DNA of 8,752 nt from Promethearchaeota archaeon. GTDB lineage: Archaea > Asgardarchaeota > Lokiarchaeia > Sigynarchaeales > SOKP01. The notes below the pieces were generated by a model. It ran no database searches, was not told the origin of the DNA, and saw nothing but the letters and a program-made list of their open reading frames with translations. Position 1 is the first letter of the stretch, and each line of letters opens with the position of its first letter. This document shows, piece by piece, positions 1-5,859 of the stretch. The position numbers and the translations under genes are program-made. The stretch is from contig JAHLWJ010000176.1 in NCBI GenBank assembly GCA_019057975.1, positions 1 to 8,752 on the forward strand. The letters run 5' to 3'.

Positions 1-83
1 ACAACTTTACTAATTTTTGGAGGTACTATTTCATGAATTTTATAGATTTGCTTAATGAATTCAACAGTTTTTTCAAGAATCAT
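1..83 (-). CDS. N-terminus of a gene running off the left edge, function unassigned
   Basis: An ATG at 83-81 opens a reading frame that stays open to the window edge (27 codons plus two bases). The peptide begins MILEKTVEFIKQIYK and continues through EIVPPKISKVV, a charged helix followed by a Pro-Pro turn and what may be a first beta strand. That pattern is like the start of a folded globular enzyme rather than random sequence. It is weakly reminiscent of the N-termini of DUF4213/DUF364 (heavy-metal-chelation-like) proteins, but this is too short to assign. The gene is divergent from the cyclophilin-like gene, with 82 bases between the starts. No ribosome binding site is obvious before the ATG. 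Confidence 0.5.
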   Translation of the reverse strand, partial: MILEKTVEFIKQIYKIHEIVPPKISKV

Positions 84-133
84 TTATTCAAATATATATC
101 AAGATCGTTTGAATAATAAAATTGCTTAATTTC

Positions 134-150
134 AATTAAAAATTTATTTT
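134..150 (+). promoter_or_regulatory. Possible TATA/BRE region for the cyclophilin-like gene
   Basis: An A/T run (AATTAAAAATTTAT) is centred about 26 bases upstream of the ATG at 166. That is the distance between an archaeal TATA box and its transcription start, so the transcript could begin at or very near the start codon (leaderless). No clear GGAGG-type site lies before this ATG. The whole region is AT-rich, so the assignment is weak. Confidence 0.25.
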
Positions 151-165
151 GATTGTGAGATTGAT

Positions 166-546
166 ATGGAGTATATTATCATTGAAAATGAAAAAATTGG
201 ACAAATGAAAGCAAAATTGCTTACAGATAAAAATCCAAAGACATGTGAAGCAATTTGGAATGCATTACCCTTTGAAGTTAATCTGGCAAGATGGGGAGAA
301 GAATTGTATGGAGAAATTCCCGTTTCTTTAGGTCAAGAAAATTCTCAAGTTGACTGTGAGGTAGGAGATATCGGGTTTTGGCCCAGTGGGAATGGATTTT
401 GTATCTTTTTTGGGCCAACACCTGCTAGTAAAGACGACAAACCAAAAGCAGCGTCTCCAGTAAATATTTTTGCTAAGATTGAAGGGGATCCCAAAACTTT
501 TCTGCAATTTTCTTCCTTTAAGGGAACTGTAAAGAAAGGAGATTAA
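166..546 (+). CDS. Cyclophilin-like fold protein (TM1367/DUF369 type)
   Basis: This 126-residue protein matches the small archaeal and bacterial cyclophilin-like family (Pfam Cyclophil_like; TM1367-type). The signature is a central GEIPVSLG segment (49-56), followed by VGDIGFWPSGNGFCIFFGPTP (67-86) and a C-terminal SPVNIFAKIEGD strand (97-108). The family has the eight-stranded cyclophilin barrel, but proline-isomerase activity is not established for it, so none is claimed here. The protein has no signal peptide or membrane segment and should be cytosolic. The length is normal for a single domain and the ATG start fits the family. Nine bases after its stop begins a truncated GNAT reading frame, so the two were probably co-transcribed. 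Confidence 0.8.
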   Translation: MEYIIIENEKIGQMKAKLLTDKNPKTCEAIWNALPFEVNLARWGEELYGEIPVSLGQENSQVDCEVGDIGFWPSGNGFCIFFGPTPASKDDKPKAASPVNIFAKIEGDPKTFLQFSSFKGTVKKGD

Positions 547-555
547 GATTTCTAA

Positions 556-621
556 ATGAATATTCAGAATATTGATAGTGTTACAATAAGACCTGCGGAA
601 CTTAAAGATTGTAATATTTAA
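556..621 (+). pseudogene. Truncated GNAT acetyltransferase, N-terminal stub only
   Basis: An ATG nine bases after the cyclophilin-like stop opens a 21-codon frame ending in TAA. Its peptide contains VTIRPAELKDC, the classic first strand and following helix start of GNAT N-acetyltransferases (the 'IRPA...D' opening). GNAT proteins normally run to about 140-200 residues with the acetyl-CoA loop Q/RxxGxG/A in the middle, and none of that follows. From 622 the sequence is an A/T run leading straight into the end of the convergent membrane-protein gene. An AAAGGAG site at about 535-541 could serve its start. I read it as the 5' remnant of a gene whose remainder was lost. With only 21 codons, a chance or short functional ORF cannot be excluded. 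Confidence 0.5.
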
Positions 622-636
622 ATTATTATAAAAAAA
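611..636 (+). repeat. Left copy of an imperfect inverted repeat
   Basis: Read on the + strand, this holds GTAATAT, then TTAAA, then TTATAAAAAAA. The same three blocks in the same order occur on the - strand at 2057-2029, there with a five-base insertion after the first block and C in place of TTA before the last. That gives 23 identical bases. The left copy starts inside the last codons of the GNAT stub. The composition is almost purely A/T, so the match could partly be chance. Confidence 0.35.
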
Positions 637-646
637 TTTTGTTATT
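622..646 (-). terminator. Possible T-tract terminator of the membrane-protein gene
   Basis: On the - strand the 25 bases after the stop codon at 647 carry a run of seven T (636-630) in an A/T background. Archaeal termination typically occurs at such U-tracts without needing a hairpin. The stretch also separates the GNAT stub from the convergent membrane-protein gene. Confidence 0.3.
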
Positions 647-1873
647 TTATTTAATTTCAGAACCGCATTTACCACAGTACATCGCACCCTTCCTATTTAT
701 TGCAAAACAAGAAGGACAAGTTAAAGATTCTTCTCGAACCTCTTTCAAAGTATAACTTTCTTGTTTTTCTACTTCAAATTTTACTTTTTCGGTTATCGAA
801 ATATCTTCCAAATCTTTTCTTTTTAGTTTCTTAGCTTTCTTCTTCTCTTTTCGTTGCTTTTTTAATTTAAAATAATCATAAATCCCATAAAAGCCAATAA
901 ATACAAAGAGAGGGATAAAAATTATAAATGAAATCATTATGAATGAAGATGAAACAGACATACCATCATCCGGAGTAGGAAGAGCAAAAGTGAATTCATA
1001 TGCTGATTTAGAAAAGACTAACCAAATTATTATTACTTCAGATTTTATAAATTTCAATTTTTTGCTTATAATTTTAGCCTTTTTCCCAATTAAACTTCCC
1101 ATTGTTACAAGCAATAAAAATAAATCAAAAAAATAAAGAGATATTTGTAAAGGGAGTGCTAATACAGATTCTTCACCATTAATCAAACTAAAGGAAGCTT
1201 TCAATATTAAATAAGAACCATAAACCGAAACATAAAGAAGAAAAATACCAAGCCATGCATTAAATTTACCTATAAAAAGAAATAATAAACAGACAAAAAA
1301 CAATATTATGAAAAAAGTTATCATAACCGATGGGATATGACCTAATTCAATTAATACATCTTCTGAGATAATACCCAAATCAAATCCTATATTAACAATT
1401 AATGCCATTATGATGATTGAAAGAATTAAGCCCCCAACGAATGTTATTATCCTTAAAAAAAAATTCAGAAGTTTTGGCATTTTATATAATTTTTCATCTA
1501 AATCTACACCCCATTTATAGCAACTGAGCAATGTGAATAATGATGTAATAAAAATATAAGAAATTATAGAAATAATAATTAAAATGACTACTGCGAAAAC
1601 GACGATTGCAAAAAAAACCAAAAAAAGTGGAATTGCTAATATACAATATTTTAATATCGATTTAAAAGTCAGCTCTTTTAAATCTTTCTTAAAAATTAGA
1701 TGACCTAGTAATAAAATGAATAAAAATCCTAAAAGTGGCACAAATATAACAATGCCCAGAATCTGAGTTGCTCTAAATTGAATCGCTGTAAATCCAACTA
1801 AAAGCCAAATCACAAGAATTAGAATAAGACGGTTTTCTCTATTTTTTAGTTCCACTAAATCTTTAAATCCCAT
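647..1873 (-). CDS. Multi-pass membrane protein with C-terminal zinc ribbon
   Basis: This 408-residue protein has about ten predicted membrane helices, at roughly 15-33, 38-62, 74-95, 97-117, 137-165, 180-203, 206-226, 235-260, 278-296 and 308-333. They are followed by a very basic Lys/Arg-rich segment (about 337-352) and an acidic/basic linker. It ends with a zinc ribbon of spacing C-x2-C-x10-C-x2-C (C386, C389, C400, C403; core CPSC and YCGKCG). By the positive-inside rule, the basic segment and the ribbon should face the cytoplasm. Such 'zinc ribbon plus membrane' proteins are common in archaea and mostly uncharacterised; I recognise no transporter or enzyme motif. The start is an ATG with no ribosome binding site but with a TATA-like box about 26 bases upstream. 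Remnants of two other genes flank it. Confidence 0.75.
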   Translation of the reverse strand: MGFKDLVELKNRENRLILILVIWLLVGFTAIQFRATQILGIVIFVPLLGFLFILLLGHLIFKKDLKELTFKSILKYCILAIPLFLVFFAIVVFAVVILIIISIISYIFITSLFTLLSCYKWGVDLDEKLYKMPKLLNFFLRIITFVGGLILSIIIMALIVNIGFDLGIISEDVLIELGHIPSVMITFFIILFFVCLLFLFIGKFNAWLGIFLLYVSVYGSYLILKASFSLINGEESVLALPLQISLYFFDLFLLLVTMGSLIGKKAKIISKKLKFIKSEVIIIWLVFSKSAYEFTFALPTPDDGMSVSSSFIMISFIIFIPLFVFIGFYGIYDYFKLKKQRKEKKKAKKLKRKDLEDISITEKVKFEVEKQESYTLKEVREESLTCPSCFAINRKGAMYCGKCGSEIK

Positions 1874-1893
1874 AAAAGAATATTAAAAATTAT

Positions 1894-1908
1894 CTTATTT
1901 AACGTTTC
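1894..1908 (-). promoter_or_regulatory. TATA/BRE-like element for the membrane-protein gene
   Basis: Read on the - strand, the sequence is GAAACGTTAAATAAG, a purine-rich BRE-like start followed by TTAAATAA. It is centred about 26 bases upstream of the ATG at 1873. This spacing would place the transcription start at the initiation codon, consistent with a leaderless mRNA and with the lack of a ribosome binding site. Confidence 0.35.
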
Positions 1909-2028
1909 TCAACTATTTATCAAATCTACGTTCTTTCTGATTTTTTATATTTATATTTTTTTTATATCGAGATAATATCTAGCTATATATGTTTGATCAT
2001 GAAAGGTCTGTTTCACGAACATATCTAT

Positions 2029-2057
2029 TTTTTTTATAAGTTTAAATATGATATTAC
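2029..2057 (-). repeat. Right copy of the imperfect inverted repeat
   Basis: Read on the - strand from 2057, this gives GTAATAT, CATAT, TTAAA, C, TTATAAAAAAA. The first, third and fifth parts match the copy at 611-636 in inverted orientation. It begins at the last base of the stop codon of the HEPN-like stub. The two copies therefore bracket the membrane-protein gene and its upstream region (611-2057, 1,447 bases) at the two points where the flanking genes break off. Confidence 0.35.
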
Positions 2058-2116
2058 TATTTTAATAGTTCAAACCATCTATTTGCTTCCTTAGAATATT
2101 TCCTTATTTCGCTCAT
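2057..2116 (-). pseudogene. Truncated HEPN-like partner of the MNT gene, N-terminal stub
   Basis: On the - strand an ATG at 2116-2114, inside the 3' end of the MNT gene (26-base overlap), opens a 19-codon frame ending in TAG. The peptide contains YSKEANRWFELLK. This resembles the opening helix of HEPN-domain proteins (the 'eA..Wl..a' pattern of Pfam HEPN), the usual partner encoded right after an MNT nucleotidyltransferase. A strong GGAAAGG site (2129-2123) lies six bases before the ATG, better than that of most genes here. HEPN proteins are normally about 110-140 residues. The rest, including the catalytic R-x4-6-H motif where present, is missing, and no other frame downstream restores it. 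I read it as a decayed toxin-type partner; the short length keeps this uncertain. Confidence 0.5.
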
Positions 2117-2447
2117 AAATGACCTTTCCTTCTTTTAATACATGTTGAATAAATAAATTTTCTCCTGCCATGCGTTTAAACTCAATTGGTGTATAGATGA
2201 GTAAATCAATTTCTTTAGGTTTTACTTTTTTATAAATTTCTGCTGATCTTTCTACAAAATCTAGCTTAGATTCAATTATTACAATTAAATCAATATCACT
2301 TGTTAAACTTAATTCATCTCTCACAGATGATCCAAATTGAATTATGTTTAAAGTGCCCAATTTAATTAATTCAGAGATGACACGACTTAATTCTTGTTTT
2401 AGTTCTTTTAAATGCTTCTTCTTAAGCATTTTAACTTTTTGGATCAT
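2091..2447 (-). CDS. Minimal nucleotidyltransferase (MNT, NTP_transf_2)
   Basis: This 118-residue single-domain nucleotidyltransferase of the DNA polymerase beta superfamily carries the hallmark GSSVRDELSLTSDIDLIV. Gly39-Ser40 bind the nucleotide phosphate, and Asp51 and Asp53 bind metal. The third acidic residue is Asp81, in KEIDLLIY. The C-terminal HVLKEGKVIYER is typical of MNT proteins paired with HEPN proteins. In characterised MntA-HepT systems, MNT is the antitoxin that adenylylates the HEPN ribonuclease. Whether that happens here is inference, because the HEPN partner survives only as a stub. The ATG at 2447 (TATA-like TTTAATAAG about 26 bases upstream) and the ATG at 2429 (TTTATAC about 26 upstream) are both plausible starts. 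The divergent neighbour is the aminotransferase. Confidence 0.85.
   Translation of the reverse strand: MIQKVKMLKKKHLKELKQELSRVISELIKLGTLNIIQFGSSVRDELSLTSDIDLIVIIESKLDFVERSAEIYKKVKPKEIDLLIYTPIEFKRMAGENLFIQHVLKEGKVIYERNKEIF
2123..2130 (-). promoter_or_regulatory. Ribosome binding site for the HEPN-like stub
   Basis: AGGAAAGG on the - strand ends six bases before the stub's ATG at 2116, inside the MNT coding region. Its strength and spacing are the main reason to treat the 19-codon frame as a once real, translationally coupled gene. Confidence 0.5.
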
Positions 2448-2613
2448 TATTGTATAAATATTAATTAATCTTATTAAATTAGATGTAAGAATTCTAAATC
2501 ATAAAGGTTCTAAATATAAATACTATTGCATGATATAGAAATTCACATCTAATCAAAATAATTTTATGCGGGAAATATTAAAATAATCTGAATTATATTA
2601 AAAGGAAAAAATA
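2448..2613. promoter_or_regulatory. Divergent intergenic region between MNT and aminotransferase genes
   Basis: These 166 bases hold promoters for both flanking genes. On the - strand, TTTAATAAG (about 2470-2478) or TTTATAC (about 2452-2458) could drive the MNT gene. On the + strand, GCGGGAAATATTAAAATAA (2568-2586) resembles a BRE plus TATA box that would start transcription a few bases before the aminotransferase ATG, and AAAGGA (2601-2606) is a ribosome binding site for the ATG at 2614. I saw no RNA gene or further ORF. Confidence 0.3.
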
Positions 2614-3888
2614 ATGAAAGAAGTGGAAACCATGAAAAAGAATGAAGATCTGCTTGAATTAAGAAATAAATACGTCCCAAAAGCTGTTTACAATATTATT
2701 CCATCCTTTATCAAACAAGCAAATGGTGCTAGAATGACTGACATAGAGGGTTTTGAAATGATTGATTTTGCAGGGGGCATAGCTACAGTCAATGTAGGTC
2801 ATTGTCATCCCAAAGTTGTAAGTGCTATTAAAGATCAGGCGGAAAAATACATACATACATGCTTTCATGTAGCAATGTATGAATCATATATAGAATTAGC
2901 AAAAAGGTTATGTGAAATTGCACCTGGGGATTTCCCTAAAATGGCTTTTTTTGCAAATAGTGGTGCTGAAGCTGTTGAAAATGCAATAAAAATTGCCAGA
3001 TATTACACAAAACGTTCAGGAATTATTACGTTTGAAAATGCCTTCCACGGAAGAACTCTTATGGGTATGAGTCTAACAAGCAAAGTAAAACCTTATAAAT
3101 TGGGTTTTGGACCATTTGCCCCAGAGATTTATCGAATACCATTTGGCGATACTGATCTATTTGAGACATTTCTTATTGACCATGTTGCGCCAGAATCCGT
3201 CGCAGCTATTATTGCGGAACCTGTTCAAGGTGAAGGTGGATTTATAACTCCCCCTCCAGAATTTTTCCCTAATATTATCGAGATTTGTAAAGAAAATGGA
3301 ATATTGTTTATTGCTGACGAAATTCAATCCGGGATGGGACGAACGGGAAAGATGTTCGCAATTGAACATTGGAATGTTGTACCTGATATTATGCTTCTAG
3401 CAAAGAGCTTAGCAGCAGGCTTACCTTTAAGTGCAATAATAGGACGGAAAGAAATTATGGATTCTCCTCACATTGGTGGGTTAGGAGGAACTTTTGGTGG
3501 CAATCCAGTTGCTTGTAGAGCAGCTTTAGCCGTGTTAGATATATTTAAAGAGGAAAATTTATTACATAAAGCTGAAATTTTAGGACAAAAATTAAATAAG
3601 CAAATTAAGACCTGGCAGAAAAATTTTGAAATTGTTGGAAACATTCATGGTATTGGATCAATGTTGGCATTTGAGATAATTGATGCTAAAACGAAAAAAC
3701 CCGCAAAGGATAAAGCTAAGGAATTAATCGACCTTTGCTATAAAAAAGGCTTAGTAATTCTTACTTGTGGAAAATATGGAAATTTAATAAGATTACTTAT
3801 GCCTTTAGTGATACACGATGAAGATTTAGAAAGAGGGTTTAAAATAATGGAAGATAACCTTCAAATCTTAGAAGATAAGAGTTTTTAA
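2614..3888 (+). CDS. gabT: Class III aminotransferase, 4-aminobutyrate (GabT) type
   Basis: This 424-residue PLP enzyme of fold type I resembles bacterial GABA aminotransferases over its full length. Visible parts are GGIATVNVGHCHP (54-66), the phosphate-binding NSGAEAVENA (115-124), FHGRT (144-148), EPVQGEGGF (202-210), Asp235-Glu-Ile-Gln238 for the PLP pyridine, Schiff-base Lys264 in AKSLAAGLPL, GGTFGGNP (291-298) and Arg393 near the end. Glu207 and Arg393 match the E. coli GabT residues Glu211 and Arg398 that handle the substrate. The expected reaction is GABA plus 2-oxoglutarate to succinate semialdehyde plus glutamate. Archaeal relatives also include ornithine/lysine aminotransferases and amino-acid racemases, so the substrate is uncertain. 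AAAGGA precedes the ATG at 2614, but the ATG at 2632 gives an N-terminus that lines up better with E. coli GabT. Confidence 0.88.
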   Translation: MKEVETMKKNEDLLELRNKYVPKAVYNIIPSFIKQANGARMTDIEGFEMIDFAGGIATVNVGHCHPKVVSAIKDQAEKYIHTCFHVAMYESYIELAKRLCEIAPGDFPKMAFFANSGAEAVENAIKIARYYTKRSGIITFENAFHGRTLMGMSLTSKVKPYKLGFGPFAPEIYRIPFGDTDLFETFLIDHVAPESVAAIIAEPVQGEGGFITPPPEFFPNIIEICKENGILFIADEIQSGMGRTGKMFAIEHWNVVPDIMLLAKSLAAGLPLSAIIGRKEIMDSPHIGGLGGTFGGNPVACRAALAVLDIFKEENLLHKAEILGQKLNKQIKTWQKNFEIVGNIHGIGSMLAFEIIDAKTKKPAKDKAKELIDLCYKKGLVILTCGKYGNLIRLLMPLVIHDEDLERGFKIMEDNLQILEDKSF

Positions 3889-3900
3889 ATTTAAAAACTC
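3879..3900. terminator. Perfect 22-base palindrome at a convergent gene junction
   Basis: The half-site GAGTTTTTAAA is followed directly by its exact reverse complement, with no mismatch or loop. It spans the stop codon of the aminotransferase gene (3886-3888) and ends one base before the stop of the M20 gene. Each strand carries a T5 run. The location suggests a bidirectional terminator. A spacer-free palindrome could also be a protein-binding site. Confidence 0.45.
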
Positions 3901-3901
3901 C

Positions 3902-5188
3902 CTATTCTACCTCACACCAATCCATTATTGTACCAATTAATATCTCAGTCGTTTTTAGGGTTGAATTAATAGAAACGCGTTCATCAATTGAGTGAATTCT
4001 TTCTGCGAAGGGTCCGAATGAAACTGCTGGGATACCATTATTTACAAAAAATCGAGCGTCCAAGCCAGCAGTTCCTCCGATATATATTGGTTTATCTCCT
4101 GAAAATTCTTGGATTTTTTTATCTAATAACTTCACAAAAGGATCCTCAGGATCCTGCTCATGAGGTCTTGCTTTCCACCCAAACCACTCAATTTTTGGGG
4201 GATGATCTTTTAACCATTTATCTTTTTTCACGGTATTTTGGATGGTATTTTCAATTTGATTTATGACACTATCTCGGGTCTCACCAGGAGGAAATCCTAT
4301 TCGACACTCGAGAATACACAAAGCTGGTACTGTTGAAGGCCAATCTCCTGCTTTTATCACTCCTATGTTAAGTGTCGTAGCTTTCCCCTTCATGCTTGGA
4401 TCTACTTCTGCATATCGATAGCTTATTTTTTTTTGTCTTTTAATATTTAGCGATTTAAGGGCTTCAATTATTGGCACCATTTTTACAATGGCATTCACAC
4501 CATAATGTGCTGTTGCTGCATGTGCCGAAACACCAGTAACAATAACACGAAAATACATAACCCCCGCACTAGCGATACTTATAGCATACCCACCGGGTTC
4601 AGGAATTATAGCGGCATCTGTCTTTGGCTGAGTTAGACGCATATATAAATTCCCTCCTATACCACCATCCTCTTCATCAATAGTTGTTTCTATAAACACG
4701 TCGCCTTTTAACTGAGTTTTTGTTTCTTTAAGTGCTTGAAGAGCAAAAATCATGGATGCAACCCCTGCTTTCATATCTCCAGCACCCCGTCCATATATGA
4801 AATCACCGTCTACTTCACCACTCCATGGATTACGACTCCAATGTTCTACGGGTTCTGGACTCACTACATCAACATGCCCACTGAGGCAAATAGATCGACC
4901 CTTTCCAGTTCCTTTAAGGATTCCTGCTACATTGGGACGATCCTTATAACCATATTTCGTAAAGGATGTTGTTTCAAAAAAATCATTACTCTTTCGTAAG
5001 GCTTCAATATCAGGATGGATAAACTCAGGATTAAGTTCTAATTCTGTAAGCTTTTTATATATGAATTTTTGGATTTCTCCTTCTTCCCCAGAAATACTAG
5101 GGATCCGAACTAGATCTTGAATAAATTTTACAAGCTTATCCTGATTATTTCGAATCCAAGTTATCGGAGTTGGTTCTTCTGAATTCAT
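3902..5188 (-). CDS. M20-family metallopeptidase/deacylase (ArgE/DapE type)
   Basis: This 428-residue protein is a full-length co-catalytic metallohydrolase. The metal ligands are His105 and the bridging Asp138 (SGHVDVV, GAGDMKAG), Glu173 after the general base Glu172 (IDEEDGG), Glu197 (IPEPGG) and His399 (IHSIDERV). Asp107 completes the HxD motif. The lid/dimerisation domain occupies about 206-325. M20 ArgE/DapE-type enzymes hydrolyse N-acyl groups from amino acids (acetylornithine, succinyl-diaminopimelate, N-acyl-lysine) or act as dipeptidases; the sequence does not decide the substrate. The protein is cytosolic, with no signal peptide. The ATG has a good AGGAAAG site seven bases upstream. 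The gene lies 59 bases downstream of a GNAT gene on the same strand and converges on the GabT-like gene. Confidence 0.87.
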   Translation of the reverse strand: MNSEEPTPITWIRNNQDKLVKFIQDLVRIPSISGEEGEIQKFIYKKLTELELNPEFIHPDIEALRKSNDFFETTSFTKYGYKDRPNVAGILKGTGKGRSICLSGHVDVVSPEPVEHWSRNPWSGEVDGDFIYGRGAGDMKAGVASMIFALQALKETKTQLKGDVFIETTIDEEDGGIGGNLYMRLTQPKTDAAIIPEPGGYAISIASAGVMYFRVIVTGVSAHAATAHYGVNAIVKMVPIIEALKSLNIKRQKKISYRYAEVDPSMKGKATTLNIGVIKAGDWPSTVPALCILECRIGFPPGETRDSVINQIENTIQNTVKKDKWLKDHPPKIEWFGWKARPHEQDPEDPFVKLLDKKIQEFSGDKPIYIGGTAGLDARFFVNNGIPAVSFGPFAERIHSIDERVSINSTLKTTEILIGTIMDWCEVE

Positions 5189-5195
5189 TTACTTT

Positions 5196-5202
5196 CTTTC
5201 CT
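5196..5202 (-). promoter_or_regulatory. Ribosome binding site of the M20 gene
   Basis: AGGAAAG on the - strand sits seven bases before the ATG at 5188, preceded by a run of A. It fixes the start. The A/T stretch around 5215-5230 (AAAATAAATA on the - strand) could be a separate TATA box, so the M20 gene may have its own promoter as well as read-through from the GNAT gene. Confidence 0.5.
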
Positions 5203-5247
5203 TTTTTTTTTTATCATATTTATTTTTATCAATATTCAAAATTAATT

Positions 5248-5859
5248 CTAGGGATTTCTTAGCATTGACCAATTTGTTATTCCTGTACTCTCAATTTCAA
5301 ATTCTTTCATAACATTGAATCCAAAATTTTGATAATACAAAACATTGCTTTTCTTATTTGTATCTAAGTAACATTTTAGATTATGCTCATCTAAATATTC
5401 AATCATAGGGTGTAGAAGCTTTCTACCAAAACCCTTTCTTTGAAATTTTGGATCCACCGCTATAACCATGAGATAAATATGAGGTTCTTTTATAAGTTGT
5501 TCATGGATATCATTGGCATAAGAAGTGACTGATAATCTTTCGAGATATTTCTGACCTAACACATAGAAAAAAACTTCATCACCGCATTCTTTAGAGCGTT
5601 CTGGCGTGATATATGCAAATTCTGAGGGGACCCATAACGTTATACCTTCCAAATTAGGTGAAGATGCATAAACTTCTCCAAATTGAAGACAGTACCAAAT
5701 ATAGGCTTTGAATAAATATGGAAGATATTTTTTTCTCTCAGATTCATCGGGAATAATATATACATGTAATGGATCATCATGAAATGCTCGTGAAATAATT
5801 TCTGCAGCTTTATTTAAAGGTATATACTTTAACTGATATAGGTCTCTGAGATTTTTCAT
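5248..5859 (-). CDS. GNAT-family N-acetyltransferase
   Basis: The ATG at 5859 gives 203 residues; a TTG two codons upstream (5865) is possible but less likely. The C-terminal half is a clear GNAT fold. LMVIAVDPKFQRKGFGRKLL is strand 4 plus the acetyl-CoA pyrophosphate loop (Q-R-K-G-x-G-R, about 140-146). CYLDTN is strand 5, and NVLYYQNFGF (about 172-181) carries the usual Tyr general-acid position and the GF turn. The N-terminal half has the AFHDDPLHVYIIPDE opening and the GITLWVP strand, seen in puromycin-N-acetyltransferase-like GNATs. The protein should transfer acetyl from acetyl-CoA to a small-molecule amine; the acceptor cannot be read from the sequence. The M20 deacylase lies 59 bases downstream on the same strand, and the upstream region is shared with the divergent acyl-CoA synthetase. 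Confidence 0.85.
   Translation of the reverse strand: MKNLRDLYQLKYIPLNKAAEIISRAFHDDPLHVYIIPDESERKKYLPYLFKAYIWYCLQFGEVYASSPNLEGITLWVPSEFAYITPERSKECGDEVFFYVLGQKYLERLSVTSYANDIHEQLIKEPHIYLMVIAVDPKFQRKGFGRKLLHPMIEYLDEHNLKCYLDTNKKSNVLYYQNFGFNVMKEFEIESTGITNWSMLRNP

Noticed and set aside
328..687. Open frame of 119 codons on the - strand overlapping the cyclophilin-like gene
   Set aside because: It is antisense to a recognised family protein and overlaps the end of the membrane-protein gene; no domain pattern is visible.
939..1136. Open frame of 65 codons on the + strand inside the membrane-protein gene
   Set aside because: It lies opposite a long, clearly membrane-patterned gene and its peptide has low complexity with no recognisable motif.
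1989..2039. Sixteen-codon + frame in the region upstream of the membrane-protein gene
   Set aside because: It has no ribosome binding site, no family resemblance, and ends in a Phe/Leu run made by the T-rich tract.
611..2057. Whole block as a classical insertion sequence
   Set aside because: It has no transposase, no clear target-site duplication, and the flanking gene fragments are not two halves of one gene.
4139..4155. Direct repeat of AGGATCCT, twice within 17 bases
   Set aside because: It falls in the M20 coding region and simply encodes Asp-Pro-Glu-Asp-Pro; the in-frame coding explanation is sufficient.
4736..4999. Two overlapping + frames opposite the M20 gene
   Set aside because: The M20 gene here carries conserved active-site motifs on the - strand; the + frames are shadows without family features.
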